DNA of 42,383 nt, taken from the IMG/VR virus record IMGVR_UViG_3300037062_000058, positions 1 to 42,383 of that record; one strand, 5' to 3'. Origin of the DNA: a virus. Positions 7,678 to 15,331 of the stretch are shown here, in pieces. Every line of letters starts with the position of its first letter. Position 1 is the first letter of the stretch. The notes beneath the pieces were generated by a model. That model saw only the letters and a list, made by a program, of their open reading frames with translations. It ran no database searches and was not told the DNA's origin. The translations under genes were made by a program, and so were the position numbers.

Positions 7678-8253
7678 ATGTCTTCGAAGGATGTTTTTTC
7701 TTCAGTCAAGGAATCATTTAAGTTCAAAAAATTTGCTACTATCAATGGTATTAAGTACGGGTTGGCCGTTCTTAGTATGGGTCAGGAGAAAAAAGTTAAT
7801 GCTTATTTAGAGACTATAACCAATAATGAGTCTATGGAATATCTTAATGAACTTAGAAGGGCAATTGTTTCAGAAGCTATGATATCCATTAACGACGAAG
7901 TTTTAGGAAAAACTGTAAAGATTCCTGGAGACAACGGAACTGAAGTCGAAAAAGACAAAGCTATAGCAGTAAAAGAATTATTGGGTGACTTACCTGCTCA
8001 AGTTACTACTGATCTTTTTGATGTCTACGTTGATATAAGGGAGCAGTCAGAGGAGGCACTTAAAAAAGAAATGAAATATGATTGGTTTAAGACTCCAGAA
8101 CAAAGAGATAAAGATCTTGAAGAAAAGAATAAAAAGGAAGCTGAGCTTGAAAAGAATTTAGGGGCCACCCCAGAGAAGACTAAAGAGGATGAGATCCCTG
8201 ATATAAAGTTAACTAAGGTAGTTGAAGCTAGTATTGATGAAGTGCCTAAATAA
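7678..8253 (+). CDS. Probable tail assembly chaperone
   Basis: The 191-residue product starts at ATG 7678 behind AAAAGGAG. The first ~115 residues look like a compact domain: FKFKKFATINGIKYGLAVLS, a helix MGQEKKVNAYLETI, then a helical bundle with LRRAIVSEAM. The last ~70 residues are highly charged and probably flexible. The gene lies between the tube and the tape measure, the classical place of the tail assembly chaperone that keeps the tape measure soluble. It is followed two bases later by a second gene. In many phages the second chaperone is made by a frameshift; no slippery sequence is seen here and the next gene has its own ATG. The C-terminus contains VVEAS, similar to linker motifs in the protein at 5570. 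The chaperone call rests mainly on position. Confidence 0.5.
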   Translation: MSSKDVFSSVKESFKFKKFATINGIKYGLAVLSMGQEKKVNAYLETITNNESMEYLNELRRAIVSEAMISINDEVLGKTVKIPGDNGTEVEKDKAIAVKELLGDLPAQVTTDLFDVYVDIREQSEEALKKEMKYDWFKTPEQRDKDLEEKNKKEAELEKNLGATPEKTKEDEIPDIKLTKVVEASIDEVPK

Positions 8254-8255
8254 AC

Positions 8256-9305
8256 ATGGAGATAGAAAAAGCTTATAGTAACCTTGAAAATATTATAACA
8301 TATGGTTTTTTATGTAGAGGCATATGTTACAAGGATAATACTATTATTCTTAAAACTATATCCGATAAAGAGTATAAATTGATATCTTTTTATACCCCAG
8401 ATCAATCTGATCAGTTATCATTATGTAGATTAGCTTTTTCTACTTTTATGGTTGATGGGAACAATTTTTTGATAGACAGAAATAAGAATATTCCGGAATT
8501 AATTGACTTTTATAAGGACATACCTGTAACAGCCTTTTCTAAGATATTGACTGATACTAATGATTTGCATAAAGAATATATTGATTCTTTAGATTTCTTA
8601 GAGGGTTTTTGTTACACGGATAGATCAAGAGTCTTATGGAATATTTATAGAGGAGTTAATAACCTTAACTTTTATGGTATTGAAGGTTCTGATAAAATAG
8701 GTATAAATAGTACTCAGGAAAGCTGGGTAGCCATAAATCAGCAGTTGGATTCAGAGGAGGGCTACAATAGGGATTTTAGGCTTTCTTTAATGGTAGCCTC
8801 CTCCATGAATAGCAAAGGCTGTAAAAGCATAGAGAATAAATATGAATTTCATAAGACTGAATTGGAAGAGCTAAGAAAAGACATAGCAAAATATGGATAT
8901 GATAAAAGAAGGATACTTAAGAAGAAGGAAGAGAAGGATGGGTGGGCAGTTCCGTTAAAGACTCGAGAGGATATAGTAAGAGAGCTCAACAGAGAAATGT
9001 CCGGGAATATAGATAAGCATGATGCTTTTATCGATAACTGGATAAAAGAACAAAAAGAAAAGTCCGAGGAAGCAAAGAGATTACTATCAGAAAAGCAAAA
9101 AGCCTATAGAGAAAAACTTAATAAAGATATTGATTTTACTAAAATGGAAGATTCCAGGATTGCTACCCCTGAGGAAGTTAAAAGATTGATGAGTAAAAAA
9201 GTTATTCCAGGGGTAGTAAGACCGTCTGATCCTTTGGAGAAGAAGTATAGTAATGAGGATGTCATTAAAAAAGTCAGTGGGACTGTTATTAAAAGTAATA
9301 AGTAG
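8256..9305 (+). CDS. Probable second tail-assembly / baseplate-hub assembly protein
   Basis: The 349-residue product begins two bases after the previous stop, with no clear ribosome-binding site, so its translation is probably coupled. The N-terminal ~200 residues form a mixed fold with CRGICYKDNTIILKTISDKE strands and a LCRLAFSTFMVDGNNFLID segment. The C-terminal third is a long charged helix region (about 225-300, many K/E and R) with likely coiled-coil character, and a basic tail. The arrangement tube, small gene, this gene, tape measure suggests the second chaperone or a hub assembly factor comparable in position to T4 gp26/gp51. I do not recognise it with certainty from the sequence alone. 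Confidence 0.45.
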   Translation: MEIEKAYSNLENIITYGFLCRGICYKDNTIILKTISDKEYKLISFYTPDQSDQLSLCRLAFSTFMVDGNNFLIDRNKNIPELIDFYKDIPVTAFSKILTDTNDLHKEYIDSLDFLEGFCYTDRSRVLWNIYRGVNNLNFYGIEGSDKIGINSTQESWVAINQQLDSEEGYNRDFRLSLMVASSMNSKGCKSIENKYEFHKTELEELRKDIAKYGYDKRRILKKKEEKDGWAVPLKTREDIVRELNREMSGNIDKHDAFIDNWIKEQKEKSEEAKRLLSEKQKAYREKLNKDIDFTKMEDSRIATPEEVKRLMSKKVIPGVVRPSDPLEKKYSNEDVIKKVSGTVIKSNK

Positions 9306-9313
9306 GAATTATC

Positions 9314-12300
9314 ATGGCTAACGACGATCTAAAAAGTAGTGTTGAGAAACTTAAAAATGCTCGTTCTCAAGTTGAGCAGGAGCGTATACTCAATGACTTG
9401 TATAAGGCTAGAGAAAAAAGCATTGGGGATATAAATAAAGCTACTTCAAAATCCAGGTCTATATCTTCGGAACAATTACAGAATACTGAAGAAGAATTAA
9501 AGTCTTTAAGTAAAAAAATAGATAGATATAAGGTTTTAAATTCTTTAGGGAAAACTGATGCAAAAACAAAAGAAAAGCAGCGGAAATATGTTCAATCTCA
9601 TCGAGCATCAGAAGTAGCAGAATATGAAGACATAATCAAGTTAACTAAAAAGCAACAACTTGCAGATAAAGCACGTTTAAGAAATCAAATCAAATATGTT
9701 GAGAAGAGATTCGAAGCAGAGAAAAAAACTATAGCTGCTGAAACGGCATTGGAACAAAAACAGAATAAAAAGAGAGAAGAATACGAAAAGAAATTTGGTT
9801 TTGGTGCTCCACGTAGAATAGAAGAAAAAAGAGAACATATAGGAAAAGGCGGTGGAAGAGTTACAGGTAATATAGCGGGAGACTTAGATGATGCTTTAAG
9901 TAGTGTTTTTAAGCCTTTTAAGAATAAATCATTAAACCCTTTAAAATGGCTTAAAGGGGGATCTGATGCTGCTGAGGATATAGAAAAATCTAGTCAAAGT
10001 ATGGCTGAATGGGCTGAAGCTTTATCAGGGTCAAAAGGAGCAGCTGGGTTAGGAGATGAAAAAGATATTCAAAAAGGTGCAGCTGATATTTTAGGTAATG
10101 CTATGAAGGGTGCCGGTAAGAATAAATCTTTAACAAAAGGAAGAACAGGAAAAGAGATTCAAAAAGGTGGTGCTGATATTATAGGGGAAGGGATAAAAGG
10201 TTCAGGTAAAAATAAATCTTTGGTAAAAGGTAAACTTGAAAAAGATATTCAAGAAGGTACTGTTGGCATTATAGGAAATGCTTCGAAAGGTGCTGGTTTA
10301 GGTAAAGGAAAAGGGATATTAGGAAAAGTTGGTGTTGGGGGTGATGTTGGGGATGCTGGCGCTTCTTTCACTAAAGCTACTAAGGGATTAGGGATGATGG
10401 TTACAGTTGTTAAAGCACTTTCAACGGCTTTAGGTATGTTAAGTAAAATGAGCTGGATTTTTGCAGTAATAGGGGCTATTTCAGCTTTAGTTTCCGCTGG
10501 TATAGAATTAGACAAATTTTTAAAAGGTTTAAATAAAACATTTCTTGAGATGGCTGGGCCAACAGTAGGTTTAAAAGACATTAAAGGGGATATGAAGAAT
10601 TTTAATGATGCTATATTCAGTTTAAATAGAAACTTAAAATTAGGTCTTAAAGCGGAAGATATCCAGGGTATGTTTAAAGCTGTAGCTGGTGTAGGATTAC
10701 CTGCTAAAGCTTTTTCCGGTTTAGCCGGTGGATATGACAATGCTATAAAGATGGTTAGAAAAACAAATATAGATTTGGGGATATCTTTTGAGGATGCAGG
10801 GAAAGTTATATCGGAACAGATGATGGATCTTACTACTACATTTGATGATTCCAGGAAATCTCTTCAATCTTTAGGATTTGAAGCTACAAAGGCTGGGGTT
10901 ACTTCTAATAAATTTTATTCAGCTATACAGAATTCTGTGAGTGCTTTATCCTTTCTTGGCAATTATACAAAACAGGCATCAGGTGCTTTAAATATGTTCA
11001 TGAAAGAAAGCACACTAAGTTTTAAGGATGCCGCACAAGCAGCCAACGATTATATGCAGGCTTTTAATAAGATGGATTGGAAGCAGTTGCAAATAACTTT
11101 TGGTATGGCTGGTAAAGGTTTAGTAGAGATAATGCAAAAATCGGCAAAAGAGATGTGGGGAGCTCCTTTAAAGGAAAATGAGAAAAAATTAGCTGATTTA
11201 ACAAATCAATTGGAGGCAGCTGAGAAAGCAGGAGATAAAGATAAACAAGGCGAATTGAAAAATTCGATTAATAACTTAGAAAAAGAAATGAAGAGTGCTA
11301 ATGTTAGACTTTCAGGTTTTAATAAAGCGGTAGAAGATTATCAAAAATCTGGAGCTGTTGGAGAGTTACAACAGTATCGAGATCTTTTAACAGGGAATTT
11401 AGCTCAAGTAATGGGTCAAATAGAAGATAATACTGATCCTGGTAATTATACTGCAAAATTAGTAGCATTACAAAAAGGTTTAAATATAGGTCCAGAGTTA
11501 CTAAGAGCTGTAGAGGATGCCAAGAGTACTATAGCTAGTAATTATAATGACTTGTCAAAAACTTTTGAAGGAAAATTAGGTGATGCTATTGGTGGTAATG
11601 AGCAACAAATAGAATATACAAAGAAATTAGTTGAGTACGGAAAAGCTAACTCATCATCTCCTGAAAAATTATCAGATTTAAAAGATGCTTTTAGGAAGCA
11701 AGGTCAGGACTCTAAAATGAGCGACCTTGAATCTGAAAAATATGCCAAAAATATGATTGATATGATATCATCAGGGGATTTGTCCTCAGATGATATTATT
11801 AGTGCTTTAGACGCCCTTAAGAAGGGTAATGATACAATTTCTAAGCAAGAATCTACTAAGTTTTTAAAACCTGGTAAAATAAAAACGAGACAGTTAGTTG
11901 ATGAATCCATGAAAGCTAAAAAGGTTGATGAGGAAGGTTATGATACATTAAATGATAATGAATTAGAAATGATAAAGAGTACAACTTCTGCGGCTGACTA
12001 TCTGGATATAGCTAAAGATTCCCTTAAATATATGGCAGCGGATAAACTTGATCAATCAGGTATAATGAAGGAGATGCTAAAAGGTGTTTTAGGTATAGGG
12101 GGTGATGTATCCTTATTAGCTTCAGATAAACGAGATAAAATGGAAGGTGCCAAAGGAGCAGAATCAAAAACAACATATGCAATGGGTGGGTATGGAGACA
12201 CCCCTTATCAAAAAATATCCGCAGCAACAGCAGGAGTTGAAAAATTAAAAGCTGATGCTGAACTCAAAGATCTTAATCAAAAAAAAGATTTATCAGATAA

Positions 12301-12901
12301 GGAAAAAGAAAAGAAGGATCAACTTTTAAAAAATATAGATCAGTATAACTCTATATTGAAATCAAGTATAAAAAATCTCATGAGCAATCATTTAAATGCT
12401 ACAGAGGCTCAAAGGGCTCAAGAAGAACTTATAAATAATGAAAGCATAAATATCTCTGAAAAGGCTAAAAAAGATAATGAATATAAATCCAAAGTTCATA
12501 AAAATATTGATTTACCAACAGCACCTCAAGCCCCAGGAACAGTACCGGAGACCGCCAAAACACCAGGGCCACCGCCATCAGTAAAAGATTTCAAAGCAAC
12601 TCAAGCAGGTTTAGCATTATTGGATAAAGGGGATATAGCTTTTAATCCATCTATTGGTATTGCTGGTAAATCAGGTGCGTTTGTTAATGAAGTTTTAAGT
12701 AAGATGGGGCTATTTGATGCTCCTATGGCTAAAGGAGCTGAAGGAAGTAATGCCAGCTATCAAATAAATTTAGGTGGTATCCAAGTAAATGGAAATATAG
12801 AAGATCCTGTTGTTGTAAGGCAGGCAGGGCAAAAACTTACACAGATGGTAGAGCAAGTGATATTAAAACATGAACGTGAAAAGATGCTTGCAAAGGTATA
12901 A
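9314..12901 (+). CDS. Tape measure protein
   Basis: The 1195-residue protein sets tail length and probably passes into the host envelope at injection. ATG 9314 follows AGGA. Residues 1-165 are almost pure charged coiled coil. Residues 250-340 are Gly/Lys-rich with three copies of a 30-residue unit. Hydrophobic helices at about 359-400 (MMVTVVKALSTALGML, then WIFAVIGAISALVSAGI) are the membrane-type segments typical of tape measures. More helices and a K/E coiled coil (about 620-690) follow. The C-terminus has the INLGGIQVNGNIEDP strand motif and a final helix ending KHEREKMLAKV, common in this family. At about 0.15 nm per residue the tail would be near 180 nm, a rule-of-thumb estimate. No lytic domain is seen inside it. 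Confidence 0.88.
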   Translation: MANDDLKSSVEKLKNARSQVEQERILNDLYKAREKSIGDINKATSKSRSISSEQLQNTEEELKSLSKKIDRYKVLNSLGKTDAKTKEKQRKYVQSHRASEVAEYEDIIKLTKKQQLADKARLRNQIKYVEKRFEAEKKTIAAETALEQKQNKKREEYEKKFGFGAPRRIEEKREHIGKGGGRVTGNIAGDLDDALSSVFKPFKNKSLNPLKWLKGGSDAAEDIEKSSQSMAEWAEALSGSKGAAGLGDEKDIQKGAADILGNAMKGAGKNKSLTKGRTGKEIQKGGADIIGEGIKGSGKNKSLVKGKLEKDIQEGTVGIIGNASKGAGLGKGKGILGKVGVGGDVGDAGASFTKATKGLGMMVTVVKALSTALGMLSKMSWIFAVIGAISALVSAGIELDKFLKGLNKTFLEMAGPTVGLKDIKGDMKNFNDAIFSLNRNLKLGLKAEDIQGMFKAVAGVGLPAKAFSGLAGGYDNAIKMVRKTNIDLGISFEDAGKVISEQMMDLTTTFDDSRKSLQSLGFEATKAGVTSNKFYSAIQNSVSALSFLGNYTKQASGALNMFMKESTLSFKDAAQAANDYMQAFNKMDWKQLQITFGMAGKGLVEIMQKSAKEMWGAPLKENEKKLADLTNQLEAAEKAGDKDKQGELKNSINNLEKEMKSANVRLSGFNKAVEDYQKSGAVGELQQYRDLLTGNLAQVMGQIEDNTDPGNYTAKLVALQKGLNIGPELLRAVEDAKSTIASNYNDLSKTFEGKLGDAIGGNEQQIEYTKKLVEYGKANSSSPEKLSDLKDAFRKQGQDSKMSDLESEKYAKNMIDMISSGDLSSDDIISALDALKKGNDTISKQESTKFLKPGKIKTRQLVDESMKAKKVDEEGYDTLNDNELEMIKSTTSAADYLDIAKDSLKYMAADKLDQSGIMKEMLKGVLGIGGDVSLLASDKRDKMEGAKGAESKTTYAMGGYGDTPYQKISAATAGVEKLKADAELKDLNQKKDLSDKEKEKKDQLLKNIDQYNSILKSSIKNLMSNHLNATEAQRAQEELINNESINISEKAKKDNEYKSKVHKNIDLPTAPQAPGTVPETAKTPGPPPSVKDFKATQAGLALLDKGDIAFNPSIGIAGKSGAFVNEVLSKMGLFDAPMAKGAEGSNASYQINLGGIQVNGNIEDPVVVRQAGQKLTQMVEQVILKHEREKMLAKV
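10061..10330 (+). repeat. Three 90-bp direct repeats in the tape measure gene
   Basis: Copies at 10061-10150, 10151-10240 and 10241 to about 10330 encode a unit beginning K-(D/E)-IQ-(K/E)-G, followed by an (A/G)D-I-(L/I)-G stretch and GKNKSL. The first two copies are closest; the third diverges at its end into a GLGKGKG run. Copy-number change here would alter the tape measure by 30 residues per unit. Confidence 0.8.
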
Positions 12902-12914
12902 TTAGGGTATTTAT

Positions 12915-13925
12915 ATGGCAAATACAACAAGTATTACCTCGATATCTATTAATTCAGCTTATCCTGCTATTCCTATGAGTACATCTGTTGCAGCTGTAGA
13001 TACTACTTCTGTAGCCGGATACAATACTCCAAATTTAGGTAATGTGTCATCTATTTTGTTGCCCCTCCTTCTTTCTCCTACACTTACTGATGCCTATGCA
13101 CAACAAGCTACTGTACCAAGTCAAAATCCTATTGAGATCCCAGCACAAAATAATACCCAAGTAGCTCAGAGTAGTACAAACTCTCAAACGTTATATTCAA
13201 TAAATTCTAAATCATTAAATTTTAATTCTGTAAGAGTGAGTGCGGATGATCCAGATTTTCAAGATATGTATAAAGTTCCTATACCCGGGGGAACAAATAT
13301 ATATGAGATCCCTAATACATTACAGAAATTTAATGGTACCCCTGTTTTCTTTGAGATGGTAGATAGCACGGGAGCACTACAAGGGGTACAATTTCAAGGG
13401 AACTATATTGAAACTCTCAAATTAACTCCTAATCCTGACACATTAACGGTAACTTCAGGAAAAAAAATAACTAGATCTATGGCAATGACTGGATGGGTCG
13501 AAGAACATTGGGGAGATGATATAGATACCATAAGCTTAAGTGGTTCAACTTTTTCATTTTTTACATTGGATAATGGTTTAACTAATGAGTTCAGGGATCA
13601 AACAGCGGCATATGCTTTTATAAAGGAATTGATTTATTATTATCAGGTTAATGGGTGTATATATCAAGGATCTGATGACTATGAAGCGTCAGATAGCTTA
13701 TCAGTAAAAGAATTTATGTATAATAATCCTGAATTTGTGAATAATCATCCGAGAAAAGGTATGATGAAGGAAAGACTTTATATTAAAATGTACTATGATT
13801 ATTTAACACTATTCGGTAGATTTGAAACATTTGATATAATAGAGGATGCGTCAGTCCCTTTCAGGTTAAAATATAATATAATATTTAAAGCGGAAAGAAC
13901 CCTTTACAACTTAGATACAATATAA
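12915..13925 (+). CDS. Baseplate hub / tube-initiator protein (paralogue of the next gene)
   Basis: The 336-residue product starts 14 bases after the tape measure gene. Residues 1-100 are S/T/N-rich and probably extended. The domain at about 165-335 has TPNPDTLTVTSGKKI, TGWVEEHWGDDIDTISLSGS, a helical FIKELIYYYQVNG stretch, YDYLTLFGRFETFDI and SVPFRLKYNIIFKAERT. The order NP, GW-x3-WG, I-x-x-SGST, YD-x-x-x-G-x-F, PFR-x-x(Y/F)-x-x-F also occurs in the product at 13928, so the two are paralogues. Such proteins sit between tape measure and hub genes and would form the first tube-like rings above the hub, in the role of T4 gp48/gp54. The paralogy is seen directly; the ring role is inference. No enzyme motif is present. 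Confidence 0.55.
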   Translation: MANTTSITSISINSAYPAIPMSTSVAAVDTTSVAGYNTPNLGNVSSILLPLLLSPTLTDAYAQQATVPSQNPIEIPAQNNTQVAQSSTNSQTLYSINSKSLNFNSVRVSADDPDFQDMYKVPIPGGTNIYEIPNTLQKFNGTPVFFEMVDSTGALQGVQFQGNYIETLKLTPNPDTLTVTSGKKITRSMAMTGWVEEHWGDDIDTISLSGSTFSFFTLDNGLTNEFRDQTAAYAFIKELIYYYQVNGCIYQGSDDYEASDSLSVKEFMYNNPEFVNNHPRKGMMKERLYIKMYYDYLTLFGRFETFDIIEDASVPFRLKYNIIFKAERTLYNLDTI

Positions 13926-13927
13926 TT

Positions 13928-15319
13928 ATGATAGATTCTGAAAAAAGAAATTATACTAATTTTTCTTATTTTAATATGATAACCTCTCATCAAGGTGGGG
14001 GTTTTGTTGTAAATCCAGGTGGTATTATTGATACTTCCTTAGATCAAACAGCGATAGCTTCAGTCCCAGGTTTAAAACAGTTCTCGATATCGATATATAA
14101 CCAACAGACTGATAGTGATGTTATTAGTTTGATTCTTATGGTTAATCCGTCTGATGTAACTTTTGGGCAAACGACTATTTCTGGTGATTCATATACGAGA
14201 GAAGGTTGGGTATCTACTTTATGGGGTAGAGGTCAACCCACTATTTTAGCAAACGGGTCTACAGCAGCTTTTTATGTTGGAGGCAGCGGTCTTACAGCGT
14301 TAAGTAGAAGGTCGTCTTTATCATTTAGAAATTTTATATCAATTCTTGCCATATTTAAAAATAATGGTTATTACTTTTTAAGTGGGCCTGAAAATAAAGA
14401 CTTATTCGATGCTGTAGGAGTTAATAGAGGTAGGGTTATTAGTGTAATGGATTTGATAAAAATAAGCTATGATGACGGGGATTATATAGGTTCTTTTAAC
14501 TCTTTTACTATAGATGAAACAGCAGAGGCACCCTTTCGTTTTAATTTTAACTTCGAATTCATAATATCAGGGTTAAGAGGAGAACCTGTTAGTGGACATT
14601 TAAAAATGTGTGGACCTACTGGTTGTAATACAGTAAAAAGTATTATAGTCCAAACAGCTGGTAGCTATACCTATGATGAGACAGTGTCTTTAGATACTAC
14701 TCAACAAGATATTGTTTTTCAAAAGCCTGTTGCTTCTGATACTATAGGGACTAGTTGGAATATAGGGAATGGTTCGAGTTTGGGGACTTCTTCAGTTAAA
14801 GGATATAAAGGAAATTTAAATAAATTGAGTAATAATGTAAATACATATAACGATCTAATAACTAATGCTATTTCTAATTATGGTACTTCAGTTCCACCAA
14901 ATCTTGTTAAAGCTATAATGATGTGGGAATCTGGCGGGAATCCAAATGCGGTTAATCCAAATAAGAATGTTTATGGAGTAGTTACTTCCACGGATTATGG
15001 TTTAATGCAAGTTAATAGTAAGAATATTGACAATTTTTCTACTGCTATAGGAAGACCCTTGAATTTCTTAGATCCTAAGGATAACATAGATGGAGCGGTA
15101 TCTTATATAAATACTCTTTGGACAAAATATGGTGGGGATGTTAATAAAATAGTGGCGGCATACAATGCTGGGCCAACATCTGTTGATAATGCACTTAATT
15201 ATCCTAATAGTCATTCGATACCTGCAAGTACGGCTAATGTGTATGTTCCTAATGTTTTAAATAATTATAATTATTTAAATAAGGTAAATACTTCTAAAGT
15301 AACACAGCAGATTATTTAA
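13928..15319 (+). CDS. Baseplate hub protein fused to a lytic transglycosylase domain
   Basis: The 463-residue product starts two bases after the previous stop without a clear ribosome-binding site. Residues ~40-225 repeat the baseplate domain of the preceding gene (VNPSDVTFGQ, REGWVSTLWGRG, SYDDGDYIGSFNSFTID, PFRFNFNFEF). A linker follows, then a soluble-lytic-transglycosylase (SLT) domain at about 312-450: VKAIMMWESGGNPNAV with the catalytic glutamate at residue 334, DYGLMQVN, and a VAAYNAGP motif near the end. Such domains cut the glycan strands of peptidoglycan between MurNAc and GlcNAc, letting the tube cross the wall. Position just above the hub and spike agrees with a tail-tip lysin. 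The enzyme call is strong. Confidence 0.87.
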   Translation: MIDSEKRNYTNFSYFNMITSHQGGGFVVNPGGIIDTSLDQTAIASVPGLKQFSISIYNQQTDSDVISLILMVNPSDVTFGQTTISGDSYTREGWVSTLWGRGQPTILANGSTAAFYVGGSGLTALSRRSSLSFRNFISILAIFKNNGYYFLSGPENKDLFDAVGVNRGRVISVMDLIKISYDDGDYIGSFNSFTIDETAEAPFRFNFNFEFIISGLRGEPVSGHLKMCGPTGCNTVKSIIVQTAGSYTYDETVSLDTTQQDIVFQKPVASDTIGTSWNIGNGSSLGTSSVKGYKGNLNKLSNNVNTYNDLITNAISNYGTSVPPNLVKAIMMWESGGNPNAVNPNKNVYGVVTSTDYGLMQVNSKNIDNFSTAIGRPLNFLDPKDNIDGAVSYINTLWTKYGGDVNKIVAAYNAGPTSVDNALNYPNSHSIPASTANVYVPNVLNNYNYLNKVNTSKVTQQII

Positions 15320-15331
15320 AATAAGGATCTT

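Noticed and set aside
10249-10740. 163-codon minus-strand frame opposite the tape measure gene
   Set aside because: It is a proline-rich mirror of the glycine-rich repeat region, with no independent support.
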